A stretch of 48,343 nucleotides of DNA from Candidatus Caenarcanales bacterium (lineage in GTDB: Bacteria > Cyanobacteriota > Vampirovibrionia > LMEP-6097). The stretch covers positions 1 through 48,343 of the forward strand of contig JABSOS010000022.1 in assembly GCA_013216135.1 (NCBI GenBank), in the 5' to 3' direction. The notes under the pieces were generated by a model, which saw only the letters and a program-made list of their open reading frames with translations, ran no database searches and was not told the origin of the DNA. Each line of letters begins with the position of its first letter. Positions within the stretch are counted from its first letter, which is position 1. Made by a program: the position numbers and the translations under genes. Below, piece by piece: positions 24,398 through 33,529 of the stretch.

Positions 24398-25529
24398 ATG
24401 TCAGAAGATCTTATAGTTTCAATTGATATTGAATTACTAAAAACTAAAAATAAGTCAATAAAGGACTGTCTTTGACTTAGAAGAACTGACAAATGAAATT
24501 AAAAATTTAGAAGAAAAGACTTTAAAGCCAGGTTTCTGGGATGATGTTCAAAACGCTCAAGCCGTATCTAAAGATTTGAGTTATAAAAAAGATCAGCTTG
24601 AAAAGCTTAACTCGTGGGAGAAAAGACTTAGAGATATCGTAGATATGCAAGAAATGCTCTCTGAAGTAGACGACCAGGAAGAGAAAGAAGAAATGCAAGG
24701 CTTGCTTCATTCTGAATATCAAAAGCTTTTGACTGAACTTGAAGACTATGAGTTCTTATTAATGATGTCAGGTCCTTATGATAAGTCTTCTGCGATAGTA
24801 AATATCAATGCTGGAGCTGGTGGCACAGATGCCCAGGATTGGGCAGAGATTTTACTTCGTATGTATAGTCGATGGGGAGAAGGTACTAAAGGTTTTAGTA
24901 TTGAGCTTTTAGATCGTTCTGATGGTGAAGAAGCTGGAATAAAGTCTGCTTCACTTAAAATCTCTGGTCCTTATGCTTATGGCTACCTTTCAGCTGAGAA
25001 AGGGGTTCATAGACTCGTAAGGAAATCACCATTTAAAGCTTCAGCGGATAGTAGGCAAACCAGCTTTGCTGGTTTAGAGGTTTGTCCTGTGATAGACAGC
25101 TCAACTGAGCTGAAAGGATTTAAAGAATCTGATCTAGAGGTAAGCACTATGCGTTCTGGTGGAGCTGGTGGACAGAATGTAAATAAAGTGGAAACTGCTG
25201 TTCGGGTTAAACACATACCATCTGGTATTACAGTTAAATGTACTCAACAAAGAAGCCAAGCCCAAAATAAAGAAAAAGCGATAGAATTAATAAAGTCAAA
25301 GTTACTTGCTTTGCAGGAAGAGGAAGAGCAAAAGAAACTTGCTGAACTTAAAGGTGAAACAGTACTTCCTTCATGGGGTAACGCCATTCGTTCATATGTC
25401 TTTGACGAGGGAAGAGTTAAAGATCATAGAACTAAGTATGAGACAAGAGATGTCGATGCTGTCATCAATGGTGAGATTATTTTAGATTCTTTTATTAAAG
25501 AGTTTTTGAAGTTTAAAAAAGCGAATTAG
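24398..25529 (+). CDS. prfB: peptide chain release factor 2, made by programmed +1 frameshift
   Basis: RF2 terminates translation at UGA and UAA. The gene is in two frames: 25 codons from the ATG at 24398, an in-frame TGA (24473-24475) as codon 26, then the main frame from GAC at 24474. The full product is 376 aa. Codon 26 is also the frameshift position in E. coli prfB. After the shift come PGFWDD, the anticodon-like SPF tripeptide (about 210-212, typical of RF2 rather than RF1) and the catalytic GGQ (about 257-259). An ATG at 24389 is in frame but overlaps the -10 box, so 24398 is chosen. A tool that ignores recoding would start the gene at 24576 and lose 59 residues. The antiporter gene follows 11 nt downstream. 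Confidence 0.93.
24461..24476 (+). promoter_or_regulatory. RF2 programmed frameshift site
   Basis: AAGGA (internal Shine-Dalgarno-like element) is followed after 4 nt by CTT-TGA-C. Ribosomes pausing at the poorly terminated UGA when RF2 is scarce slip from CUU to UUU, giving autoregulation. Slippery codon, stop and following C are all as in the classical site. Confidence 0.92.
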
Positions 25530-25540
25530 AGGAGCTAATC

Positions 25541-27364
25541 ATGGAAGCAAGCCAAATAATAATGCAAAGTTTTGTTGTAGCAATTTTTGCTGGGGTCTTA
25601 ATGCAGGTTTTGGCGGAGAAGTTAAAGTTACCTAGTATCGTATTTTTATTAATAGCTGGTATCCTTTTAGGTCCTCAAGTCTGTGGATTAATTCAGCCAA
25701 GTATTCTTGGTCCAGGCTTAAGTGTATTAGTTTCTCTTTCTGTTGCTTTAATTCTTTTTGAAGGTGGTTTGAGTTTAGACTTTGAGTCTTTTAAAGGAGT
25801 AGATGTTTCAGTTAGAAACATGCTTACGATAGGGCTTGCTATAACTGTCATAGGCTCAGCTATGGCTTGTCATTTTATTCTAGGTTTAGATCTACCTTTA
25901 AGTTTACTCTTCGGATCATTTATGAGTATAACTGGACTTACGGTTATTAATCCGATTCTAAGAAGAGTAAAGATTAATCAGGATCTTGCTACGATTCTTA
26001 GAAGTGAAGGTATCTTCTCTAATGCGATCGGTGCAATTCTTTCTGTAGCTGTACTAGAATTAATTTTGGTTACTAATGAAATTAGTTCCAGCGCATCTGG
26101 AACTGCTGCTGAAAAGATCCCGGTAGCTACATTTCTCTACGCATTCTTTATTAAAGTTTTAGTTGGTGTAGCGGTTGGTTACCTTACTGGAAGAGTGCTA
26201 GGGCAGATTTTAAAGTCTTCTATAGTAGGAACTGATTTGAAAAACCTTGTGGTTTTAGCTTGGGTTTTCGGGACTTATGCATTGAGTAATTATGTCGAAG
26301 CGAATACTGGAATACTTGCTGTAATTCTTACAGGATTTGCAATTCAGAAAGAAGATATTCCACAGCTTAATACTCTAAAGCGTTTTAAAGGGCAGCTTTC
26401 AATTCTTTTTATTTCGATACTTTTTGTTCTTATCGCGGCAAACCTTCAGTTTGCAAATTTTAAGATACTTGGTTTATCTGGAGCTTTAATAGTTTTAATT
26501 GTGATTTTAGTCATTAGACCAATAGCGGTCTTCCTTTCTAATATAGGCTTACTTAGTATTAAAGATAAAATATTTCTTTCTTGGATTGGTCCTAAAGGTA
26601 TAGTCTCAGCTTCTGTGGCTTCTTTATTTACATTTTTACTTCGTGAGCAAGGAATACAGGAAGCTGTTATAGTTGAGACTTTAGTATTCTCAACTATTAT
26701 AGTTTCTGTTCTAGCACAAGGTTTAACAGCTAGGGTTGCAGCTAAAGCTTGTGACTGCCTTGAGAAAGGTGGTTATATTATTATTGTTGGAGCAAATGTT
26801 TTAGGACGAATTATTGCAAAGGTTTTTGTAGATATGGGGAAAGATGTTTGTGTGATTGATAACAATAAAGAACATTGCCGCTTAGCTGCTGAAGATGATT
26901 TACTTACCGTTTATGGCAACTGTTTAGATGCTCATATTTTAGAGCAAGCACAAATTGATAAAGCATCTATTGTTATTGCTACTACTGCTAATTCTGAAGT
27001 TAACTTTCTTGCTTGTCAGATAGCAAGAGACTTATATCAAGTAAACAATGTTTATCCTGCGATAGGAAATCCAGATAAAAGTGTTCATGCACGTTTAGTA
27101 GGGGAAATCGGAGGAGATTTAGCTTATACTAAAGTTCTTAATATTGATCATTGGAAAAAAGCTATCGATAATAACAAAGTCACAATCTTTGAAAAAGAAT
27201 TGGAAGATTCTGGTAAGTTATCAGAACTTACTATCGATGAGCTTGATGATCAGGATTGGATTCCAGTGATATTGAAAAGAAAAGAATCTTTCTTCTTCGC
27301 TCACTCAGCTCAGCCTTTTAATTGTGGTGATGTTTTAATTTGTTTAAGTAAAGCTGTAGGTTAA
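25541..27364 (+). CDS. CPA1-type cation/proton antiporter with TrkA-N domain
   Basis: The 607-aa protein has about 12-13 hydrophobic segments in residues 1-400 (LLIAGILLGPQVCGL near 37-51, SLSVALILFEGGLSLDF near 66-82, a conserved SWIGPKGIVSASVASL near 346-361), which form a sodium (or potassium)/proton exchanger of the NhaP/CPA1 type. A cytoplasmic Rossmann domain follows (about 412-530; YIIIVGANVLGRIIAKVF, CVIDNNKEHCRLAAED, IVIATTANSEVN), which in such proteins senses nucleotides. A further C-terminal domain completes the chain. AGAGGAG precedes the ATG at 6 nt, a true Shine-Dalgarno start, unlike many neighbours. It is probably co-transcribed with prfB. Confidence 0.88.
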   Translation: MEASQIIMQSFVVAIFAGVLMQVLAEKLKLPSIVFLLIAGILLGPQVCGLIQPSILGPGLSVLVSLSVALILFEGGLSLDFESFKGVDVSVRNMLTIGLAITVIGSAMACHFILGLDLPLSLLFGSFMSITGLTVINPILRRVKINQDLATILRSEGIFSNAIGAILSVAVLELILVTNEISSSASGTAAEKIPVATFLYAFFIKVLVGVAVGYLTGRVLGQILKSSIVGTDLKNLVVLAWVFGTYALSNYVEANTGILAVILTGFAIQKEDIPQLNTLKRFKGQLSILFISILFVLIAANLQFANFKILGLSGALIVLIVILVIRPIAVFLSNIGLLSIKDKIFLSWIGPKGIVSASVASLFTFLLREQGIQEAVIVETLVFSTIIVSVLAQGLTARVAAKACDCLEKGGYIIIVGANVLGRIIAKVFVDMGKDVCVIDNNKEHCRLAAEDDLLTVYGNCLDAHILEQAQIDKASIVIATTANSEVNFLACQIARDLYQVNNVYPAIGNPDKSVHARLVGEIGGDLAYTKVLNIDHWKKAIDNNKVTIFEKELEDSGKLSELTIDELDDQDWIPVILKRKESFFFAHSAQPFNCGDVLICLSKAVG

Positions 27365-27367
27365 AAT
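27362..27367 (+). promoter_or_regulatory. -10 box of panB
   Basis: TAAAAT overlaps the end of the antiporter stop codon and ends 7 nt before the panB ATG, suggesting an internal, leaderless promoter despite the 10-nt gene spacing. Confidence 0.4.
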
Positions 27368-27374
27368 TATATTT

Positions 27375-28133
27375 ATGTCTAAGATCTCAATGCTTACTGC
27401 ATATGACTTTAATACCGCTAGAGCTTTAGAAGAAGTAGGTATTGATTATATCCTCATGGGTGACAGTTTAGCTAATGTTTTTCTAGGTTATAAAACTACT
27501 CAGGAAGTGAGTTTTGAAGAGATGATGATGTGTTTTAAAGCGGTTAGGCGTGGTGCACCTAATACTAAAATTGTGGCTGATTTACCTTATGTATCTGTTT
27601 CTAAACCTAATGAAGAAGCTTATGAAGATGCTTTAAAGTTTTTTGAGGCAGGAGCAGATCTTGTGAAGATTGAAAATGCTGAAGCTAAAAGTCTTGAATT
27701 GATTAAAATGCTTACTGATAAAGGTTATGAAGTTATGGGGCATTTAGGTTATACACCTCAAAGTATTGAGAAGTTTAATGGTAAGCCTAGCTATGTAAAA
27801 GATAGAGAGCTTTTATTAAGAGAGGCTAATGAAATTGTAGAAGCTGGTGTTAGTTCATTTGTTTTAGAAATGGTTCCAGATGAGATAGCTGAAGAGATTA
27901 CTCAAGAAGTATCTACTAAAAGTGTTTTTACTATCGGCATCGGTGCTGGGCAAGGTACTTCTGGACAGGTTTTAGTGAGTGATGATCTTCTTGGGCGTTT
28001 TAATTTGTTTAAACCTAGATTTGTGAAGCGCTTTAGCTATCAATATGAAGACATGCTTAGAGCTTTTAGTGAGTATAAAAATGAAGTGCAGGAATTGAAG
28101 TTTCCTGAAGATCATAATAAAAAATTAGTATAA
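27375..28133 (+). CDS. panB: 3-methyl-2-oxobutanoate hydroxymethyltransferase
   Basis: PanB transfers a hydroxymethyl group from methylene-tetrahydrofolate to ketoisovalerate, the first committed step of pantothenate/coenzyme A synthesis. The 252-aa TIM-barrel shows MLTAYD (6-11), the magnesium ligands Asp30 (MGDSLAN), Asp69 (VADLPY) and Glu100 (VKIEN), the catalytic Glu165 (VLEMVPDEIAEEIT) and IGIGAGQGTSGQVLV near the C-terminus. Length is normal. It lies 10 nt after the antiporter gene. Confidence 0.95.
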   Translation: MSKISMLTAYDFNTARALEEVGIDYILMGDSLANVFLGYKTTQEVSFEEMMMCFKAVRRGAPNTKIVADLPYVSVSKPNEEAYEDALKFFEAGADLVKIENAEAKSLELIKMLTDKGYEVMGHLGYTPQSIEKFNGKPSYVKDRELLLREANEIVEAGVSSFVLEMVPDEIAEEITQEVSTKSVFTIGIGAGQGTSGQVLVSDDLLGRFNLFKPRFVKRFSYQYEDMLRAFSEYKNEVQELKFPEDHNKKLV

Positions 28134-28161
28134 AATAAATTAATTTTATTGAAAATAATAC

Positions 28162-28191
28162 TTGCAAGATGAGTTTAATTTCTGGTATTGT
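28162..28191 (+). promoter_or_regulatory. candidate promoter of the small gene at 28237
   Basis: TTGCAA (28162-28167), an 18-nt spacer and TATTGT (28186-28191, preceded by TGG as an extended -10). This would give a leader of about 40 nt with the AAAGGAG Shine-Dalgarno site. Confidence 0.4.
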
Positions 28192-28236
28192 TAAATATTA
28201 AGAAAAGATAAAAATGCGTACAAAGGAGTGTGTGAA

Positions 28237-28593
28237 ATGGATAAAGGAGATTTATCTCTTACGATAGGTTCTGGCTTAGCTGGTTTAAGTGTGCTTGCTA
28301 ATACTGTTGCCCCTAATTACTTGCAATACAAGGATGTATCACCATCACTGGCAAAAACTTGTCAAGATCAGGTGAAGCAAGAAATTCGTGAGACAAGAAA
28401 GGAAAACGAATTAATGGCTAAGTATTATCCAGGTGGAGAATTTCAAAGAGCCCCAGACATTAATAAAATGTACCCAACTGGATGCCCTAAACCTGATGAA
28501 AATGGAGCTATGCTAGTAAAAGCATCTGGAACAGGTCTAGGAGTTGCAGGTGGCTACTTAATAGCAGAAGGCGTCAAAGATAAAAGTAGTTAA
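28237..28593 (+). CDS. small unknown protein with two glycine-rich hydrophobic segments
   Basis: The product (118 aa) is not recognised. A hydrophobic Gly/Ala/Leu segment lies near the N-terminus (LTIGSGLAGLSVLANTVAP, 8-26) and another near the C-terminus (MLVKASGTGLGVAGGYLIAEG). Between them is a charged helical part and two cysteines (positions 42 and about 83). The two segments could be membrane helices packed through glycines. AAAGGAG lies 8 nt before the ATG at 28237; the longer reading from GTG at 28228 is less likely because it overlaps this site. It stands alone between panB and a minus-strand unknown gene. Confidence 0.6.
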   Translation: MDKGDLSLTIGSGLAGLSVLANTVAPNYLQYKDVSPSLAKTCQDQVKQEIRETRKENELMAKYYPGGEFQRAPDINKMYPTGCPKPDENGAMLVKASGTGLGVAGGYLIAEGVKDKSS

Positions 28594-28620
28594 ATCTGCT
28601 AGGTAAGCTTATTTTCAAAT

Positions 28621-30099
28621 TTATTTAATTTGATTTTGGATAACTTGCTTAATTTGAGTGGGCAAATTTTTGTAGTATTTAGTTTTTGTGAATTTCATTA
28701 AAAACTTTTGAGGTGTCATTTTAACTGGAAAATTTTGTCCACTTGTTAAGCTCTTTAAGTAATCAATTGGTTTTGACTCTTGTTTGAATTCTAATAAATA
28801 TTGAGTTAAGCCTTGGAAAATATCATCAGCTAAAAACGCAATTGGATTACTGAGTTCCTGGATTTTTATTTGTGCTTTATTTTTTAATTTCTCTATTGGG
28901 TTAGTTTTTTTTCTCTCTAAGCTTTGCTTTATTTTAGATTTCTGTTTAACTAGAAAAATTGCATTAGGTTCTTTTAAAGCAGATATATTATTTAACTTTG
29001 AGACTTTACAGTCTTCTAAGTAGTATTTTGCAAATATGCTTGCATCTAGTTTTATTAGTGAGATTGATTGGTTTGGAAATAATTCTTTATTTGCATATGA
29101 GTGAAGTTTAAGTGGTGTAATTTCTTCAGTTGTAAAAAATGCTCCAAGTAACTCTTTACTATCACTATTAAAAACAAGACAGGCTTCCTCCCCTCTGTAA
29201 ATGTTTTCAAGGTGTGCTTTTGAAGGATTATTCATAGATTTATCATCAATAAGTTTTCCGATAACATGAATAGATTTAATATTATTATTTTCTTCTTCTT
29301 CTATTAAGTTTTTAAGAAATTTTGATCTGTCTTTAAATTCTATATCTCTTATATCAAGCAATCTTGTTTGCCCTGATTTATCTGTTATATAGCCGCCTGT
29401 CATCCATGGTTCAAGATGATTTGCTTTCAACTGAAGTTTATCATTTTCTTTATATACTGAGAATCCTAATTGCTTTTCTTGAACTATATCTTGGTACCCT
29501 GCGCCTAAGGCTCCGTATAGTTTATAGCGTCTTTGGTCAAAGTAGTTTTCTAAATCATTTTTATTTTTGAATTCATTTACGCATGGTAGCAGTGTAAAAT
29601 CTGGTGATAGACTTACTAGATGACTTCCTTCGTTGAACTTTTGATTTAATCTCCTTAAAAGACTTTGAGGTCTTTGATTTTCTTTAAACGGAATTGCTGT
29701 GACTGATACTCCATCTTGTTCATAAATTTTTTTTGATTTGTTTGATATTTCACTAGCTTGCATTTCCCTTGCTATAGGAAGAGGGCTTGCCATGATGATG
29801 TCTTGAATAGGGACTCCAGCATCTTTTGCAAATTTAGTATTAATAATAGAAAAATTGCCGAAATAACTTGAATGAAGGTCATATGTTAAATATTGATCAA
29901 TATTTAATCTATCAAGATATTCTAAGACTACATTTAGCTTGGTACCAAAGTATTCTTCAAAGTCTTTAATTCCTTCAGGAGTTAATAGGATTAATTCTTT
30001 TGTATTTACATTCTTGGCTTTTTCACTAAGTTCACCTCTGTTTGTGACTCTAGCAAGATTTTGTCCTTTCGGAAATAGATTTGGTAATTTATTAATCAC
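28621..30099 (-). CDS. unknown 492-aa protein
   Basis: The product is not recognised. It starts at GTG (30099) with no Shine-Dalgarno site. It has no signal peptide and no clear membrane segment. The N-terminal 330 residues look mixed alpha/beta, with patches such as GALGAGYQDIVQEKQLGFSVYKE and EEACLVFNSDSKELLGAFFTTEE. The C-terminal 120 residues are helical and lysine-rich. It is divergent from the helicase gene across a 161-nt gap in which no repeat or terminator was seen. Size and composition resemble the other large unknown genes of the 28-46 kb region. Confidence 0.5.
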   Translation of the reverse strand: MINKLPNLFPKGQNLARVTNRGELSEKAKNVNTKELILLTPEGIKDFEEYFGTKLNVVLEYLDRLNIDQYLTYDLHSSYFGNFSIINTKFAKDAGVPIQDIIMASPLPIAREMQASEISNKSKKIYEQDGVSVTAIPFKENQRPQSLLRRLNQKFNEGSHLVSLSPDFTLLPCVNEFKNKNDLENYFDQRRYKLYGALGAGYQDIVQEKQLGFSVYKENDKLQLKANHLEPWMTGGYITDKSGQTRLLDIRDIEFKDRSKFLKNLIEEEENNNIKSIHVIGKLIDDKSMNNPSKAHLENIYRGEEACLVFNSDSKELLGAFFTTEEITPLKLHSYANKELFPNQSISLIKLDASIFAKYYLEDCKVSKLNNISALKEPNAIFLVKQKSKIKQSLERKKTNPIEKLKNKAQIKIQELSNPIAFLADDIFQGLTQYLLEFKQESKPIDYLKSLTSGQNFPVKMTPQKFLMKFTKTKYYKNLPTQIKQVIQNQIK

Positions 30100-30248
30100 T
30101 ATTAATCTCTTTTAATCTATGAATGTTTTATTTTAGTATGGCGATTTGATTTTTAATATGAATTTACTTTAATGGGGAATCTCAACTTTGTTTTTCAGTA
30201 AATCCTTAAGCTTTTATAAGAGCAATAAGTATTTACCCCTCAATAGTT

Positions 30249-30254
30249 TAAGAT
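30249..30254 (+). promoter_or_regulatory. -10 box of the helicase gene
   Basis: TAAGAT (within TTTAAGATAATA) ends 6 nt before the GTG start at 30261. The same TTAAGATAATA string precedes the gene at 38967. Confidence 0.45.
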
Positions 30255-30260
30255 AATAGT

Positions 30261-33200
30261 GTGGAGTTTGCTTTCAATAATATGCCGTTTGGAAGTAAAT
30301 ATTGTACTTCTAAAATTGAGTTGCTAAAAAAGATTGCGCACCATGAAGGTGTTAACTCTGAAAAGGCATACAGGTATATTGCATATGATAATTTTATTGC
30401 TCCTCATAACGGTCTAGGTGAGATGAAAAATCTCCATACAAGCTCTTTTAAAGATCCAAATAACATTAATCAAGACTTTTTAACTAAATTACAAGAATTA
30501 AAGAAAACGTATTCAAATTTAGAAGATTTTTTAAATGCAAGAAATGAACTTTATTCTGAATATCCAGCAGACATTCGTTCAATTCTCAAACATGAATTCT
30601 CTGAGGAGAAGATTTATAGTAAATATTTTGCTGAAGGAATAGAAGCTAGAGATAGTTTTAAAGCTTATGCTGATAGTTTATCGAAGGCTGCTGATGAGTT
30701 TGACCGAGCTTTTATCGCTGTGGTAAAAGCTCCTACTGGAACCGGGAAAAGTATTCAAATTGCTGAAACTCTTAATAAAGTTCCTAAATATGTTCAATCT
30801 TTAGTAGTTGTACCAAATCTAACTCTTGAAAAACAATTATTGAAAGATATTTTAAGAGCTAACCCTGATAAAAAAATAACTCATTTATCATCTGCTCCAA
30901 ATCTTAAAGATAGTCAAGGTGAAAAAATAGAGTATGGAACTCATGGTGATATCGTAATCGGTGTTAGAAATTCAATGTCAAATATACTTGATGAAGAGAC
31001 AGGTAAAGTAAAAGGCAATTTTCGACCTGGATTTGTGATATTAGATGAAGCGCATAAACACTATCAAAGTCCAGAAGATGAAAAGGATGAAGAGGATGGT
31101 AAAGTGGTTTTGCAAGAAGTACTTGCAGCTTTAAATGAATATATGCCAGCATTTATGCTCTTTTCAGCTACTCCTGATGCTTTGACTACAGTAATGCCAT
31201 CAAAAGAAGCATATGTTTATCATCAAATGGGTAATCAAATTCTTTACTGCCCTGTTAGCAGAACAGCAGAAAACTTCTTGAGTTTTCTTGATAGTACAAG
31301 AGTTAAAAAAATACATGATATTAGTCTTGCTGAAGCTATTAGAAGGGAATGGCTTGCTCCAATCGACTGGTTTGAATTAAATGTCGAAGAGAAGAAAGGT
31401 AAAAAATTAGATTTGAAGACCAGTGAGGAAACTGGAGATTTCACTTTGAATTCAGTTAAAAAGTCTCTTGGTGAATATTCAAATGAAATCTCAGAAGCGA
31501 CTGTTGAGCATTATAAAAATGAATTTAAAAAGGATGGATTACAATCAATTTCAATTTGTCCCAGTATTGATTTTGCAAAGGAGCTTGCAGAAAAATTTGG
31601 TAAAAATGGTGAACCTGCTGCAGTAGTATCCTCTAAAGGAATTTGGACTGTTGATGCTAAAGGTAAAGTTACTAAGCGTAAAGATAGTGAAAAACAAGAT
31701 GTCTTTGATGAATATGAAAGAGGGGATCTTAGACATATGACTACCGTTGAGATGTTAAATGAAGGCTGGAGTTCTAATGTAGCTTCTGTCTGTTATTACT
31801 TAACTCCAACTAAAAGTTACTCTAAGTATATTCAGGCGATAGGAAGGGTTCTAAGGTTGAATATTGGTGAAGATGGTATTTCTACGAAAAGAGCTAAAGT
31901 TGTTGACTTGTTTATGAATTCACTTCAGGGTAAGCGTTGTATGAATCTTCCTCTCGCTCTTGCTGAAATGCCTCAGTCACAGATAGACGAGGATAAAGGT
32001 GAGACTTTCACTTCTCATATACAAAAGAAAAAAGACAAAGATACGAAACCTAAAGACAAAAAAGATGAAATTTATAAGCAATATAAAACAATACCAAAGA
32101 TTATAGAGTTTATAAAAAATCGTATCGCTGCCCCAGTGATAAAAGATCGTATAAGATTAGTAATTAATTTAACTCCAAATGAAAAGACTAATCTTAAAGT
32201 TAGAGAAGATATTTTAAAGTCAAAGCTAATATCTAAACTTGAAAAGGAGTGTGAAGAATTTGAAAAGATAGCTACTGGAGAAGAGCTAGAAGATTTCCCG
32301 GCAATCACTAATGACTCAGAGTATCATCCTTTAATCTGGCATAAAGCTAAGGATGGCTTTGTTGATGATTTCAATGAATGGTTTGAAGATTTAGATAAAA
32401 TTCCATTTAGTGCTTATATTAGGACTTTAAAAGATAAAAAACCAGCTAAGGGAGAACCAATTTATAAACTTAGCTTTGTGAAAGCATTTCTTCGTGAGAA
32501 AAGACCTAATATAAAAATTGAGGATGGTTATATTAGTCCTGATGCTTATGATGATTTGATTTCAGATAAGACGGTTGCAGACTTAACCTATTTCAGTCGA
32601 CTTGAACAGGCTTTAAATCTAGAGGATAGAGGTAAGACTCATCAAGAAATATTAGTTAATTTACAATCTCCTTTTTTGCAAACTAAAGAAGACCTTGAAC
32701 AATTATTAAATGATATAAGGAGTAAAGCAGGGGTACTAAGCCTAAATTTACTTGGTGACACAGGTGTAAATGATAAAAGTCTTGATTTCTTAAATAGTAC
32801 TAGAGTTGGGATTAATCCAGATAGTGGTGAAAGAGACCTATATTTTCTGCATGATAAATATTTTAAGTTTATTCAAAATCTTGCAAAAAAACCTTTTTTT
32901 GCAGATGAAAGAGACTATAGAGATAATGAATTGTTTCTCAAGTTTTTTACTAAATTAGATAATTTAAAGCGAGAGTTTAATTCTGGCCCTTATCAAGTCT
33001 CTGCGGACCAAAATGATTCTAAGAGTAAGATTAAATCTGGCTTTAGTAGTAAAATTCACTTTAATACCAAAAAAGACTTAGCCGACTTTATAGTTAAGGT
33101 TTTGGAATATAAGGAGTTGTTAGCTCCTGAAATGATTCAAGCATACAAGGATGAAAAATATATTCATAATGATATTGCTGATATGGTGAAAGGTGAAGTT

Positions 33201-33464
33201 ATAAATATGAGAAATAATAATGTTAGTGTAGCTAATCTTATAATGCATTTTAATGAGTTAGGTAGTATTGAGGAAGTTGGAGAAGATTATTTTAATAGTG
33301 CTGTGAAATTTTTAAAAGATTATTTGGGGAACTTTAAGGGAGATAATAAGCTTACTAAGACAGTAGATGATAAAGGGCAGTTAATTGATGCAATTTCTCG
33401 TGAGCTACTTACAGGTAAGCATCGTAATGAAATTATTCAAGCTGTTATTGGTGCTATTTTTTAA
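30261..33464 (+). CDS. large SF2 DEAH-type helicase/translocase
   Basis: The 1067-aa protein has a full SF2 motor: Walker A KAPTGTGKS (156-164), LVVVPNLTLEK (motif Ia, 181-191), DEAH (262-265 in VILDEAHKHY), SAT (302-304), SICPSIDFAKELAEKF (431-446), TVEMLNEGW (motif V, 495-503) and QAIGRVLR (motif VI, 525-532). The motor resembles the ResIII/type III restriction and DEAD-like ATPases. Residues 1-140 and the 530-residue C-terminal part (about 540-1067) are helical, charged and not recognised. No nuclease or methyltransferase motif is seen in it or beside it. The start is GTG, probably leaderless. The next gene, a 1072-aa unknown, follows in the same direction 65 nt away. Its substrate is unknown. 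Confidence 0.85.
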   Translation: MEFAFNNMPFGSKYCTSKIELLKKIAHHEGVNSEKAYRYIAYDNFIAPHNGLGEMKNLHTSSFKDPNNINQDFLTKLQELKKTYSNLEDFLNARNELYSEYPADIRSILKHEFSEEKIYSKYFAEGIEARDSFKAYADSLSKAADEFDRAFIAVVKAPTGTGKSIQIAETLNKVPKYVQSLVVVPNLTLEKQLLKDILRANPDKKITHLSSAPNLKDSQGEKIEYGTHGDIVIGVRNSMSNILDEETGKVKGNFRPGFVILDEAHKHYQSPEDEKDEEDGKVVLQEVLAALNEYMPAFMLFSATPDALTTVMPSKEAYVYHQMGNQILYCPVSRTAENFLSFLDSTRVKKIHDISLAEAIRREWLAPIDWFELNVEEKKGKKLDLKTSEETGDFTLNSVKKSLGEYSNEISEATVEHYKNEFKKDGLQSISICPSIDFAKELAEKFGKNGEPAAVVSSKGIWTVDAKGKVTKRKDSEKQDVFDEYERGDLRHMTTVEMLNEGWSSNVASVCYYLTPTKSYSKYIQAIGRVLRLNIGEDGISTKRAKVVDLFMNSLQGKRCMNLPLALAEMPQSQIDEDKGETFTSHIQKKKDKDTKPKDKKDEIYKQYKTIPKIIEFIKNRIAAPVIKDRIRLVINLTPNEKTNLKVREDILKSKLISKLEKECEEFEKIATGEELEDFPAITNDSEYHPLIWHKAKDGFVDDFNEWFEDLDKIPFSAYIRTLKDKKPAKGEPIYKLSFVKAFLREKRPNIKIEDGYISPDAYDDLISDKTVADLTYFSRLEQALNLEDRGKTHQEILVNLQSPFLQTKEDLEQLLNDIRSKAGVLSLNLLGDTGVNDKSLDFLNSTRVGINPDSGERDLYFLHDKYFKFIQNLAKKPFFADERDYRDNELFLKFFTKLDNLKREFNSGPYQVSADQNDSKSKIKSGFSSKIHFNTKKDLADFIVKVLEYKELLAPEMIQAYKDEKYIHNDIADMVKGEVINMRNNNVSVANLIMHFNELGSIEEVGEDYFNSAVKFLKDYLGNFKGDNKLTKTVDDKGQLIDAISRELLTGKHRNEIIQAVIGAIF

Positions 33465-33476
33465 AAAATTATAAAA

Positions 33477-33504
33477 ACACAAAGTGGTTATCTTTACTTT
33501 GTGT
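33477..33504 (+). terminator. hairpin between the helicase and the next gene
   Basis: ACACAAAGT (33477-33485) pairs perfectly with ACTTTGTGT (33496-33504) around a 10-nt loop. It lies 13 nt after the helicase stop. No immediate T-run follows, so it may be a weak terminator or an operator for the downstream promoter. Confidence 0.4.
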
Positions 33505-33529
33505 GTGTTATGTTAAGCTTTTCTTTGTC

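Noticed and set aside
24473..24475. TGA in prfB as evidence of a broken gene or altered genetic code
   Set aside because: The CTT-TGA-C context with an upstream AAGGA and continuation in the +1 frame is the classical programmed frameshift.
30261..33464. Type III restriction enzyme Res subunit
   Set aside because: No endonuclease motif and no adjacent Mod methyltransferase; only the SF2 motor is shared.
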